Positions 43,057 to 52,070 of a stretch of 64,000 nucleotides of DNA are shown here, piece by piece. The notes below the pieces were generated by a model. The model saw only the letters and a list, made by a program, of their open reading frames with translations, was not told the DNA's origin and ran no database searches. The stretch spans positions 248,001-312,000 of the forward strand of contig NC_012993.1 of NCBI RefSeq assembly GCF_000026365.1, written 5' to 3'. Numbering within the stretch: position 1 is the stretch's first letter; every line of letters starts with the position of its first letter. The position numbers and the translations under genes were made by a program. The stretch is from Zygosaccharomyces rouxii. Its lineage: Eukaryota; Ascomycota; Saccharomycetes; Saccharomycetales; Saccharomycetaceae.

Positions 43057-44454
43057 ATGTCAGAACCCATCAGAGCTAAGCCAAAATCTTCTATGAAGAT
43101 TGATAATGCTCCAACTCCTCACAATACTCCTGCTAGCGTAATGAATAACAGTTTTTTGAAAAACGGTAATCCTGTGCAGAACAGAAAGGACAATAGCAAC
43201 AGCGAATCTAACAAAGGTACTACTGCTGCTGCTACTCCTCCCACCAATGAAGCACCTCAGACTATTAAGGAAGAAGATATGCAAGGTGCATTGACCAACC
43301 AACCGCTGCTTCTACAAAGTATTCAAGAAAAATTGGGATCACTAGTGGGTCAAGATAGCGGATACGTGGACCAGTTACCAATACAGATCAGAAATCGTAT
43401 CTATGGATTAAAGAAATTACAAAATGATCTTTTCGCCATTGAAAAGGATTTCCAAGTGGAAATGTTTGAACTAGAACAAAAATACTTGCAGAAATATGCC
43501 CCATTACATGATCGTCGTCGTCGTATAGTTGCTGGTGATGATGAACCTTCGAGTCAAGAGGTCACCAAGGGTAAAGAAATCGAAAGATTGGAAAAAGCAG
43601 ACCAAGGAGAAGACGAAGATGATGAAGATGATGAAACAAATCAGATGACTGGTGAAGACGACAAGACAGATGTTAAAGGTATTCCATCATTCTGGTTGAC
43701 AGCATTAGAAAATTTGCCTGTGGTCTCCGATACCATTACTGATCGTGACGCTGAAGTTCTAGATTATTTGCAAGACGTACAATTACAGTATTTGACCGAA
43801 GGTAAACCAGGTTTCAAATTGGTTTTCACATTTGACAAAGATGTACCATTCTTTGATAACACAGTTTTGACAAAGACTTACTACTATCAAACCGAATTGG
43901 GTTATTCAGGTGATTTTATCTACGATCACGCTGAGGGTGACAAGATTAACTGGACAGACAACGAATGCAATGTTACTATTACAGTGGAAAAGCGTAAACA
44001 GAGGAATAAGGTTACCAAGCAAGTTCGTACTATCGAAAAAATTACACCGGTGGAATCCTTCTTCAACTTTTTCGATCCACCAAGAGCACCAAGCAGCGCA
44101 GAAAAAGATTCAGAACCAGAACAACAAGACCCTGCAGCTGAAACCGCTGAGGAAGGATTGGAAGATGAAGAAGAATTAGAAGAACTCGAACAACGATTGG
44201 CTCTTGACTATTCTATTGGTGAACAGTTGAAAGATAAATTGATTCCTCGCGCTATCGATTGGTTTACCGGGGCAGCACTGGAATTCGAATTCGACAACGA
44301 GCAAGATGATGAATTCGAAGAAGGTGATGAGGATGAAGATGAAGATGAAGACGAGGATGAAGATGAGAATGATGACGATGATGACGATGATGAAGAAGAA
44401 GAGGACGATTTTGCGGGCAAGAAAGAGAATCCGCCTGAGTGTAAGCAGTCTTAA
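43057..44454 (+). CDS. NAP1: Nucleosome assembly protein, H2A-H2B chaperone
   Basis: Histone chaperone that carries H2A-H2B, assembles nucleosomes and also supports Clb2 function. The product is 465 residues (S. cerevisiae 417); the excess is in acidic linkers near residues 170-205 and 350-375. The N terminus MSEPIRAKPKSSMKIDNAPTPHNTPASV matches the S. cerevisiae protein closely. The core has the dimerisation helix (KDFQVEMFELEQKYLQKYAPL) and the earmuff region with GIPSFWLTALENL, ELGYSGDFIYDHAEG and SFFNFFDPP. The C-terminal tail is an acidic run of more than 40 Asp/Glu-rich residues (44324-44403), ending DFAGKKENPPECKQS. I start at ATG 43057; the GTG two codons upstream is not used. Confidence 0.96.
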   Translation: MSEPIRAKPKSSMKIDNAPTPHNTPASVMNNSFLKNGNPVQNRKDNSNSESNKGTTAAATPPTNEAPQTIKEEDMQGALTNQPLLLQSIQEKLGSLVGQDSGYVDQLPIQIRNRIYGLKKLQNDLFAIEKDFQVEMFELEQKYLQKYAPLHDRRRRIVAGDDEPSSQEVTKGKEIERLEKADQGEDEDDEDDETNQMTGEDDKTDVKGIPSFWLTALENLPVVSDTITDRDAEVLDYLQDVQLQYLTEGKPGFKLVFTFDKDVPFFDNTVLTKTYYYQTELGYSGDFIYDHAEGDKINWTDNECNVTITVEKRKQRNKVTKQVRTIEKITPVESFFNFFDPPRAPSSAEKDSEPEQQDPAAETAEEGLEDEEELEELEQRLALDYSIGEQLKDKLIPRAIDWFTGAALEFEFDNEQDDEFEEGDEDEDEDEDEDEDENDDDDDDDEEEEDDFAGKKENPPECKQS

Positions 44455-44730
44455 TCGGACTCATGCTGACAGTCGCTCCTAAGTAGTAGCTTATGTATAA
44501 TTAAGTAGTATTGGAAACATTCTTTTTTTTTTTTTTTATGGTCCGGTTCTAGTTTAGCCGCCGAGGATTTATAGGGGGTTGTAGCGGTACGGAGTTTTTA
44601 GGGCGTCAAACGCGGCTTAGGGCGCGGGGAGTACAAAAGATCGGGAGTCAGGGGTAAAAGAAGTTTCTACCATCACCGATACTACAATAACAAATAAAAA
44701 GAAGTAGCTAGAGATACGTTTAATACAATA

Positions 44731-45660
44731 ATGACTAAACCAAGACAACGCAGATCATCAGCAAGTCTAAAAGTTGTAGTTGATAAGGATATGACTGATA
44801 AATTTGCAAGAAATTCCCCTACTTTAAGCCATTTATACCGCTACCCGTTGTTGGCAAATGGGGTTGATAGTGCCGTGAATCTCCCCCTAGTTAATGTTGT
44901 GCTATCCTGGGTACTATTGCTAGCTGATAGAAGTCGTAGTCTTTTGTTAGATTCACAAAAGGCTCCTCGTTTCATCAAAGTTGGTTATAATTTAGTTGCT
45001 GGAACTCTTTATAAAATCGATGAGTTATTTGCTCTACTGGTACTAAGAGAAGGACTAGGTGTGTTGGTTGAACAATGGAAAATCCATGGCAATAAGCCAG
45101 GTCTGTGGTTCGGTTACTTTTTGGTTGATTACTGGGCCAACGTGGTAAATATTCTATTAACCCATTTTGTCTTGGGTCCGAAGAAGTTGGCAGCTACGCC
45201 TGTCATACTGCCAACGACACCAGATGACGAACAACATTCTTTACCTCATTTGGAAGAATTAGCCACAACCACTAAAGGTATTTCCAAGGATCTTCAAGAG
45301 AAAATTCCAACCGGTTACCTCGAAAAGACAGCTAGTTATGCAAGAACTAAATATGAAAAATTGTTCAAGCCCGTGGCGGAAAGAGTTCAAACTGAATATG
45401 TGGATCCAACAAAGGCACATGCACTTGATACGTATAAAACAGTTTCATCCTCGTATGGGGCCAATTTACGCAACTCCGAAAGTATTCCAAGAGCCATAGT
45501 CTCCACGGGGATCGATCTTAAGAATATCACTTTAGAGAATTTGAAAACCACTACGGCAGAAGTGGTCGAGGAGGAGAGTAAGAAGTTGCAGGAAGAAGCC
45601 CAGACTCAAGTTCCTAAGTTAGACTCTGTGCCAGTTTCGAACGGCGGGAATGCCGAATAA
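44731..45660 (+). CDS. PLN1: Lipid droplet perilipin
   Basis: Counterpart of S. cerevisiae PLN1/PET10 (YKR046C, 283 residues), the yeast perilipin that coats and stabilises lipid droplets. The product is 309 residues. The N-terminal region includes NSPTLSHLYRYPLLANGVDSAV, a PAT-like segment with several hydrophobic stretches. The middle (residues ~115-200) has an amphipathic region, and the C-terminal half has 11-mer-like amphipathic repeats such as KEKIPTGYLEKTASYARTKYEKLF that may bind the droplet surface. The C-terminal ~60 residues are acidic and polar. It follows NAP1 on the same strand at 276 bases, the order of YKR048C and YKR046C. Single copy here. Confidence 0.92.
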   Translation: MTKPRQRRSSASLKVVVDKDMTDKFARNSPTLSHLYRYPLLANGVDSAVNLPLVNVVLSWVLLLADRSRSLLLDSQKAPRFIKVGYNLVAGTLYKIDELFALLVLREGLGVLVEQWKIHGNKPGLWFGYFLVDYWANVVNILLTHFVLGPKKLAATPVILPTTPDDEQHSLPHLEELATTTKGISKDLQEKIPTGYLEKTASYARTKYEKLFKPVAERVQTEYVDPTKAHALDTYKTVSSSYGANLRNSESIPRAIVSTGIDLKNITLENLKTTTAEVVEEESKKLQEEAQTQVPKLDSVPVSNGGNAE

Positions 45661-45963
45661 CTAGCTGTGCCCTTTCTACTCCTCACGGTGGCTATTACAA
45701 TGTTGGCAGCGATGAGCAGACAATGTGTTCAATACGATGACCGTGTGGTGGCTAATTGAAGCTCGCATATCTGTAGCTGCACAAAGGGCTGTAATGTTTG
45801 TTTTTTTGTATGTGTATGTGTGTACATGTCATATACATTTTGTAGCGCCGCGTTGTTGCGGTTTCTCTTCTTTCAATCATATTCACATTATAACCTCTTC
45901 TCTTCTCTTTATCTTTTATCATCATCAAATCGATTCAGAGATGGATACCAGCTAGCGTCAATA

Positions 45964-46857
45964 ATGTCGAATAATAATGCCGGAGTAAACGATCATACAT
46001 TCCAAGGGAGGAAGAAGAAGTTATCAGTTTGGGTTAAAAAGATAATTCAGCCCGCTAAAGAAAGTGGCCCCGCAGCTACAACAGTGACGCATGCGAATAA
46101 CAGTACGAATCATGGACAAGGATCTTCGACCATTAAACGGGCTTCTCCATCTTCCATTTCTTCACGCCCTGCTGAAACCATAGGTTCGCCATTCCAATAT
46201 GGCGGAGCTGGTTACTGTGCTGAAGGGGATGATGAAGCTGCTCGGGTTCACATTCAGGTGCAGGATCAGGATCAGGATGAAAATCAAGATGAGGATTATT
46301 ATGATAACAATGGAGAGATTGAATCAAATTCACAAATTTCAACACGAGCCATAAGAGAGCTTTCACCGGCGAGAACGGATTCCATGAAGGTATTTTGGGG
46401 TGATGACCCAAAGAGATTACGTTCCGAGGCAGATTCAGATTTAATGGTGCCGTCTAGAGACGACGATTCAGATAGTACTGACAACGTCAGCATTCAAGCT
46501 CTTTTCTCTATGGGTTCATCGTCTTTCAAATCTTCTACTTTTTCAGATGTACACTCTTTACAATCTACAAGAGCTACAGTTGTATCAGGCAGAACAACGG
46601 AGACAAATTCGTCCACAGTTGCTATACCACCGGCAAGCATTTTAGATAGGACAAGACATGGTGGTTCTGCTGCCAATTCTACTACGACTACGAATTTGGG
46701 TTCACCGACTCCATCACTCCATCACCACGGCCATCATCACCATCACCACCACCACCATCCTCCACACTCAAGACACATATCAAGGCCAAACAGCATTAGA
46801 CAGATGCCATTACAAAGGGAAAGGGAGAACAATGCGGCCACGGCTACTATAAAGTAA
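45964..46857 (+). CDS. Hypothetical protein with His-rich tract, YKR045C position
   Basis: A 297-residue low-complexity protein. I do not recognise its function. By position (after PLN1 and before PHO86/UIP5) it is the counterpart of S. cerevisiae YKR045C (183 residues, uncharacterised). The N terminus is basic (RKKKLSVWVKKII), the middle is rich in Ser, Thr, Gln and Asp (QVQDQDQDENQDEDYYDNN near residues 95-120), and residues ~252-268 are a His run (HHHGHHHHHHHHHPPHS) encoded by CAC/CAT repeats at about 46721-46760. The open frame continues upstream to an ATG at 45826, adding 46 mostly hydrophobic and Ser-rich residues; I prefer 45964 because the extension looks like leader sequence. The His run could bind metal, but this is speculation. 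Confidence 0.7.
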   Translation: MSNNNAGVNDHTFQGRKKKLSVWVKKIIQPAKESGPAATTVTHANNSTNHGQGSSTIKRASPSSISSRPAETIGSPFQYGGAGYCAEGDDEAARVHIQVQDQDQDENQDEDYYDNNGEIESNSQISTRAIRELSPARTDSMKVFWGDDPKRLRSEADSDLMVPSRDDDSDSTDNVSIQALFSMGSSSFKSSTFSDVHSLQSTRATVVSGRTTETNSSTVAIPPASILDRTRHGGSAANSTTTTNLGSPTPSLHHHGHHHHHHHHHPPHSRHISRPNSIRQMPLQRERENNAATATIK

Positions 46858-47035
46858 GTTATAACATTACGCACGTGAATGGATTTCCTAATATTGAAAG
46901 CAGAAGAGGGAAAAAAGTTGAAAAATTAGAGGGTACGGTAAAAAGATGCACACATATATAAAAGAAGGTGAAATTAAGAGAGGTAGGTATTTTATCCTCT
47001 AGCATCAGTGAAATAGTTCGTCACCCTTTATTACC

Positions 47036-47959
47036 ATGTCAAGAGAGGTTAAGAATAGAAAGGCTTCGAAGCAGGTAGATGCACGTCTGAGTGAACCTTT
47101 AAACAGTGAGACACCTCCTACAATCGGAAGTACAGATTTGAAACCAGAATATGCCACTGCTGCGTTGAATATGGCTGCTGACTTTGTCAAGCAGAAACAG
47201 TCGCTAGCCAACATGAGCATATTAGGTCATCCGTTGATAGTGGTATTCGTATGGATGGTTGCCATCTATTTCGCGGCTCCTAAGGTAACAATACCAACTG
47301 ATAACGGTAATGGTAGTTTCATCAATTTTATTTGGCAGGCGTTCTCCAAAAACAAATCTGTGGTACCCACCGTTATTTTTTTCGGATGTTTGAGTACAAT
47401 GATTGTATTTACGTTAATGTCCAGAGTTACTGAGACTTTCTTTAATTCTTTGAGTAGGGATATTATTGATACACAAGGTGAGAATGTGTTTGGCGTTGAT
47501 TTGAAAAAACTAGCTGAAAGAAAATGCACTAGTCAAGAATTGGAACAAGCTAAAAATACTTATATCGTGGTTTACAGAGATACACCAGTGGCACTTGTAT
47601 CATTAGTGGAAAACAAAATTCTGACTACGAAGGATAATTTGGTAATGAGCGTTTCTACGATGGGATGCCGTAAAGTTTATGAAAAGAGTGGTATCATTGA
47701 GGATTTAATCGATTGGTGTACTATACGCACAAAGCAAAAGTACGTGCAGGGAGATTACACAGGTAAAATGAAACTATTAATTGATGTCTATTCATTTGAT
47801 GTTGATACCAAGGCGATTTTAAAGAGGAAGGGTTTTACCTTGTTAAAAAATGCCAAAGTGCATGAAAGTTTTATCCTCGGTAAACTCTTTGGTATGAAAA
47901 AGGAACTCTGGGGTCTACAATTCCATTTTGAAAAACCCAAGATTAGTGAGATTAAATAG
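47036..47959 (+). CDS. PHO86: ER packaging chaperone for phosphate transporter
   Basis: Counterpart of S. cerevisiae PHO86 (YJL117W, 311 residues), an ER membrane protein needed for the phosphate transporter Pho84 to leave the ER. The product is 307 residues. Two hydrophobic segments lie near the N-terminal third (ILGHPLIVVFVWMVAIYFAA at about residues 62-81 and PTVIFFGCLSTMIVFTLMS at about 107-125). The remaining ~180 residues form a cytosolic or lumenal domain with a beta-strand rich pattern; its YIVVYRDTPVALVSLV and VYEKSGIIEDLIDW stretches are reminiscent of the GNAT fold, a tentative reading. It lies between YKR genes on both sides, a good example of interleaving. The gene is convergent with UIP5, with only 38 bases between stops. 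Confidence 0.88.
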   Translation: MSREVKNRKASKQVDARLSEPLNSETPPTIGSTDLKPEYATAALNMAADFVKQKQSLANMSILGHPLIVVFVWMVAIYFAAPKVTIPTDNGNGSFINFIWQAFSKNKSVVPTVIFFGCLSTMIVFTLMSRVTETFFNSLSRDIIDTQGENVFGVDLKKLAERKCTSQELEQAKNTYIVVYRDTPVALVSLVENKILTTKDNLVMSVSTMGCRKVYEKSGIIEDLIDWCTIRTKQKYVQGDYTGKMKLLIDVYSFDVDTKAILKRKGFTLLKNAKVHESFILGKLFGMKKELWGLQFHFEKPKISEIK

Positions 47960-47997
47960 ATTTTTCTTTTCTTTTCTTGCTAAATTCATTATCATTA

Positions 47998-49332
47998 TTA
48001 TATAGGTAAAAGTCCAATCGACTGAGCTCTTTTACGTCTATGAGTGTTGTTGATGTGTTTGATGCTAACTCTGATGTATACAGATGTCAAATAAAACGCA
48101 ACGGTTAAAATGCTAAATGCCACACTTTTACCAAACCAACCGAAGATGGATTTTGATCTTCGTGGCGGTGATAATGGCGATGATGATTCTCTCTGTACTT
48201 CTTGAATAGCTAAATTCGGTTGTGCTCTAGCAATTTTCCATTTTTGAAATTCGTCTTCTTCTAACGAGACCTTGCGATCGAATTCTTGAGCTAAAAACAT
48301 CTGGACCTCTTTAGCGTAATCAAATGAAGTTTCTGCCGATTCGTCATGGTTCTCGGAATGAAACTCATTGGTCTCTATGGAGAAAACGTCAACAGTTTCT
48401 GTAAGCTGGCCTGTGAGTGCACCGACACCGACGTACCTCTGACCGTTTCTTGAATTTTTCGGTAGTTTGATGTCCAATTGTGAATGGAATAATTCAATCC
48501 AATAGTCACCCTCGTGTGCATACTTCGCATCGATTTTTAGAGTATTAATGCTTTCCATGTAGATTATTCTAAACTGGGTCAAATCGCCCTTGACACACCT
48601 CTGCGTTAATCTTATGGGATCCTTCAATAATTTTAATGCAGTCGTATCAGCGCCATCACTTGGAAAATCATATTTTTGATCCCTTGGTGAAGTATTTACA
48701 TGGATATCGAGAAATGGAATCTTTGTCCTTGAACGATCGCTATTTTGAAAAGTGTCAATGACGAGACTAAGACCCGGTAAATTTTTGGGGAACCCCATCA
48801 TTTCTGTATTACCTAGCAGAACACCACCAGAATTTAAATCGAATTGTTTCCTTGCATAGCCAGATGCGTAGGATTCTGGTGAAACGAAATCTTTTTCTGA
48901 AGAAATAACAATAGCCATACCATCGCCCATCGATGGTGAATTGCCACTCGGTGTCTTTCTATGCTGGTCTTTGGACATAATCCTGAATTTCACTACAATT
49001 TCAAAATCGTTTATAGTGTTGTCACCGAGTCCATTGGAAACGACTGATCCGTGGCTACCTGGGGAGCCGATGTTGGTCAATCTAACGTATTCAGAATTGC
49101 GGATCTCGGGACTGCCTCCGACATACCAGTGCTTGCTAATTTTGTCGAGAAACGGCACTTGAAGACTTGCATCTTTATTTTCGATGCGCTTCACTTGTGA
49201 TGGTCTAAGATGTAATACATTTTCCTGCTGTTCCAACGATGAGTGCGTATTTTTCCAGCAAGTTTGACCGACGGCGAACAGTAACAATATACCAGTTATT
49301 ATTACGAGTTGAATAGCTGCATCTCTCTTCAT
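47998..49332 (-). CDS. UIP5: L-type lectin-like membrane protein
   Basis: Counterpart of S. cerevisiae UIP5 (YKR044W, 443 residues), a nuclear envelope/ER protein found as an interactor of the SUMO protease Ulp1. The product is 444 residues. An N-terminal signal or anchor segment (IQLVIITGILLLFAVGQ, residues ~9-25) is followed by a legume-lectin type domain (about residues 45-280). It contains LRPSQVKRIENKDASLQVPFL, GDGMAIVIS and GVLLGNTEMMGFPKNLPGLSLVIDTF, the pattern of ERGIC-53/VIP36 cargo lectins. A C-terminal membrane span (SVAFSILTVAFYLTSVYI, about 400-420) ends in a short basic tail. Start at ATG 49332; the upstream TTG adds only two codons. Confidence 0.9.
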   Translation of the reverse strand: MKRDAAIQLVIITGILLLFAVGQTCWKNTHSSLEQQENVLHLRPSQVKRIENKDASLQVPFLDKISKHWYVGGSPEIRNSEYVRLTNIGSPGSHGSVVSNGLGDNTINDFEIVVKFRIMSKDQHRKTPSGNSPSMGDGMAIVISSEKDFVSPESYASGYARKQFDLNSGGVLLGNTEMMGFPKNLPGLSLVIDTFQNSDRSRTKIPFLDIHVNTSPRDQKYDFPSDGADTTALKLLKDPIRLTQRCVKGDLTQFRIIYMESINTLKIDAKYAHEGDYWIELFHSQLDIKLPKNSRNGQRYVGVGALTGQLTETVDVFSIETNEFHSENHDESAETSFDYAKEVQMFLAQEFDRKVSLEEDEFQKWKIARAQPNLAIQEVQRESSSPLSPPRRSKSIFGWFGKSVAFSILTVAFYLTSVYIRVSIKHINNTHRRKRAQSIGLLPI

Positions 49333-49715
49333 TGGCAATATTGAAACAAAACTAGATTGAAAGCGACTTTGCTTTATTTTGTGAAGTTGCGGAAACCTTT
49401 TGGAAATTCTCGTTCGGATTTATGACAATCTTGGATTTAGTGCAATAAAGTAAATATGAAGCAATCAAACCAATTGGCCAAGTGATGCGTGTTTGTTGAA
49501 CTTTTTATTTCTACCTATACAACATGAGCTGCTATATAGTGCTAATTACCCTTTGTATTTACCATAGATCTTGATGAGAAAAAAAAAAAGAAAACACCAC
49601 CACGAAAAAATCTCGTTTTTATAAAAAGAATCCCATCTTTCTAGAAGCAGGTTCCTTCTTTGGTTAACCTTGGACTGCCAAGACACAATAGTTTGAACTT
49701 CGAGCTCGTTTCAAT
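49333..49715. other. Divergent UIP5-SHB17 promoter region
   Basis: About 380 bases, AT-rich, with an A-rich run near 49580-49590. It must serve both genes. No ORF or strong motif was recognised. Confidence 0.5.
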
Positions 49716-50510
49716 ATGACTACATCATCACCTAAACCTACACCAACACCACGTTGCGTTATCATTAGACATGGTCAAACTGAATGGTCAGTGTCCGGTC
49801 AATACACTGGTAAGACCGATTTGCCTCTAACTGAAAAAGGTGAAAAGTTGGTATGCGACTCAGCTGAAGCTCTGTTCAGGAATAATCTGCTTAATCCAGA
49901 TCACATTACCTATGTGTTTACCAGTCCACGTCAAAGATCTATCAAGACTATGGAATTGATGTTATCCTCATTGACCGAAGAACAAAAATCAAAGATAAAA
50001 GTAGTTGTGGATGACGATTTACAAGAATGGGATTATGGTGATTATGAAGGTAAACTGACCTCAGAAATTCGTGAACTTCGTAAGTCTCGTGGATTGGATA
50101 AAGAGAGACCATGGGTTATTTGGAGAGATGGTTGTGAAGGTGGTGAAAGTTCCGACCAGGTTGCCATGCGTGTATCAAGAGCCATAGCGAGAATTCAATC
50201 GCTGCACGATCAACATTTGAAGCAAGGTATCACATCCGATATTCTGGTGTTTGCACACGGACATTTGTTGCGTTACTTCGCTGCCATCTGGACAGGGTTA
50301 GGTGAAGAAGCGGAAATGAGTCCAAAGGATGCCGCTGTTAGGGCTTGTCAAGATCCAGACGTCCCTCATATTACATTGGAAAAATACCATTATATGCACA
50401 GAAATCCAAAATTAATGCTTGATGCTGGTGGTGTCGGTGTTTTGTCTTATGAACATAACAACTGCGCTGAGCCTGCTATGGTTATCGCAGGCCCATTCAC
50501 AGTCAACTAG
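49716..50510 (+). CDS. SHB17: Sedoheptulose-1,7-bisphosphatase
   Basis: Histidine phosphatase superfamily enzyme that dephosphorylates sedoheptulose 1,7-bisphosphate, driving riboneogenesis, the non-oxidative route from glycolysis to ribose phosphate. The product is 264 residues (S. cerevisiae SHB17 271). The catalytic motif IIRHGQTEWS holds the phospho-accepting His19, with the second active-site His in FAHGHLLRYF near residue 180. Other family segments: FTSPRQRSIKTM, QEWDYGDYEGKLTSEI and WRDGCEGGESSDQV. The product ends in FTVN after a segment with typical beta-strand residues. The ATG at 49716 is first in frame. It functionally complements RPE1, located 8 kb to the left. Confidence 0.94.
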   Translation: MTTSSPKPTPTPRCVIIRHGQTEWSVSGQYTGKTDLPLTEKGEKLVCDSAEALFRNNLLNPDHITYVFTSPRQRSIKTMELMLSSLTEEQKSKIKVVVDDDLQEWDYGDYEGKLTSEIRELRKSRGLDKERPWVIWRDGCEGGESSDQVAMRVSRAIARIQSLHDQHLKQGITSDILVFAHGHLLRYFAAIWTGLGEEAEMSPKDAAVRACQDPDVPHITLEKYHYMHRNPKLMLDAGGVGVLSYEHNNCAEPAMVIAGPFTVN

Positions 50511-50891
50511 ACCCAAACTGTGTCCAATCGATATAGACGATATTTTACAATTTATATAATTTTATATACTTTATACATTTACATAGGGAACATTTCTTTC
50601 CTAATTTTGTGAATAACTGATATTCAAACTGAAGATCATCAACAAAACAAACAGACAAACAGCACCAACATTTTGAATCCTATTTAACTGGGTATAGATC
50701 AAAAAATGCGTGCCTCAAAAAGCTACTAGTTAATAAGACTTTAACTTCAACGAACTAAACTATCGGACGGGTATCAATGCCGACGAATCCCCGATCGAGG
50801 AACATCGATCGAATTCAAAAAAAGTGGATAACAATAAATTTCATTCCTTATTTTTTTTTGGTTTTTCTTTTTTTCCCCCTTATTGAATTGC
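50511..50891. other. Convergent 3' region of SHB17 and UTH1
   Basis: About 380 AT-rich bases between converging stops. A T-rich run sits near 50850-50880. No gene was recognised; a small open frame running into UTH1 from the minus strand is a shadow. Confidence 0.5.
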
Positions 50892-52070
50892 TTAATAGAA
50901 AACAAGTTGAGCGGAACCAGATCTGACAGCAGCAGTACAACCATCAGAGCCTGAGCCTGAGAATTGACCGTTTTCGTATTTGCATTCACCATCCACGTTA
51001 TCACCGACAATCTTGACGTTGAAGTTAGGAGTCTCTTTGTTGTTAGGGTTTGGAATGATGGACAAGTAACTGACACCGTCAGTGTAACCAGAACCAACAA
51101 CCAATGGTGCCCAGTTACCCTTACCGGAACCTTCGTTTGACCACACACAACCATCTTCTTGAGAAACACCAGCATTGTTAACGTAGTATTGAGCGGAAGT
51201 CTTCTTACCCATCCATTGGTAGTAAGAATCTTCCTTAACAACAGACAATGGCTGAGATGAACCTGCTTCAATAACGGTTGGAACCACCATGTTTTCGGAT
51301 CCAGGATAATCGGTTCTGCACATGGCGATACTTTGGTCCTTTTGGTTGACAGCAGAAGAACCACCTTGGTCAGATTCACACAAGCCACTAGCATCAGTGT
51401 TGGTCTTGTACAACTTACCACCTTTACACAACAAACCACCAACAGACTTACCGTCACCTGGTTGGTTGCTTGGCCATTGGGTCTTTGACATACCTGGCTT
51501 ACAAGCGTAAGAACAGTAGTAACCCTCTTGACAAGAATCGGCAGTGTTACCGTTCAAATCCATAACAGAGGCCCAACCGCCTTTGTTTACCCAGTCCAAT
51601 GAGACGACACCATCAATATCGGAGATACCAAAGTTGGAGCAAGAAATGGTACCATCTTGGAAGTCACCACCACCACTGCTGGAGCCAGAGCCGGATGGAG
51701 AAGAAGATGATGAAGTGGAAGATGGTGCTTGGGAACCAGAGCTTGCTCCGGAAGCTGAAGATGAAGCTGAGGATGAAGCTGAGGATGAACCGGAAGCAGA
51801 AGCAGAAGAAGAGGAAGCAGCACTGGAACCGGAAGGAGCCAAAGTGGTCTGAGGGTTCTTGTTGTTAGCTTGCAAACCAGTGGCAGAAGCTTGAACAGTA
51901 ACAACAGAAGGACCACTGCCCTTAGTGACGGAGTTACCGTTTTGGTCGACGAATTTAGTCACATAAGCAATACTGTCTCTTCTGTGACGGTCCTCGTGTC
52001 CATGACCAGCAGGAACGGCCAAAGCAGTAGCTGCAGTAGCAGAAGCGATTAAAACTTGAGAAAACTTCAT
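50892..52070 (-). CDS. UTH1: SUN-family secreted cell wall protein
   Basis: Cell wall protein of the SUN family (SIM1, UTH1, NCA3, SUN4), linked to wall remodelling, septation and, for Uth1, mitochondrial and ageing phenotypes. The product is 392 residues (S. cerevisiae UTH1 365). Residues 1-19 are a signal peptide, followed by a dibasic Kex2-like site at Arg30-Arg31. Residues ~60-125 are a Ser/Ala-rich linker, likely O-mannosylated. The conserved C-terminal domain (about residues 130-392) has the SUN Cys pattern, with [19 protein letters not shown] and [20 protein letters not shown]. This is the single unduplicated counterpart of UTH1 (YKR042W) and NCA3 (YJL116C), so the symbol is a choice. 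The 5' region is unusually long. Confidence 0.93.
   Translation of the reverse strand: MKFSQVLIASATAATALAVPAGHGHEDRHRRDSIAYVTKFVDQNGNSVTKGSGPSVVTVQASATGLQANNKNPQTTLAPSGSSAASSSSASASGSSSASSSASSSASGASSGSQAPSSTSSSSSPSGSGSSSGGGDFQDGTISCSNFGISDIDGVVSLDWVNKGGWASVMDLNGNTADSCQEGYYCSYACKPGMSKTQWPSNQPGDGKSVGGLLCKGGKLYKTNTDASGLCESDQGGSSAVNQKDQSIAMCRTDYPGSENMVVPTVIEAGSSQPLSVVKEDSYYQWMGKKTSAQYYVNNAGVSQEDGCVWSNEGSGKGNWAPLVVGSGYTDGVSYLSIIPNPNNKETPNFNVKIVGDNVDGECKYENGQFSGSGSDGCTAAVRSGSAQLVFY

Noticed and set aside
45826..45963. N-terminal extension of the YKR045C-position gene
   Set aside because: The extra 46 residues are hydrophobic and Ser-rich leader-like sequence; the ATG at 45964 begins the basic N terminus. 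Kept only as an alternative start.
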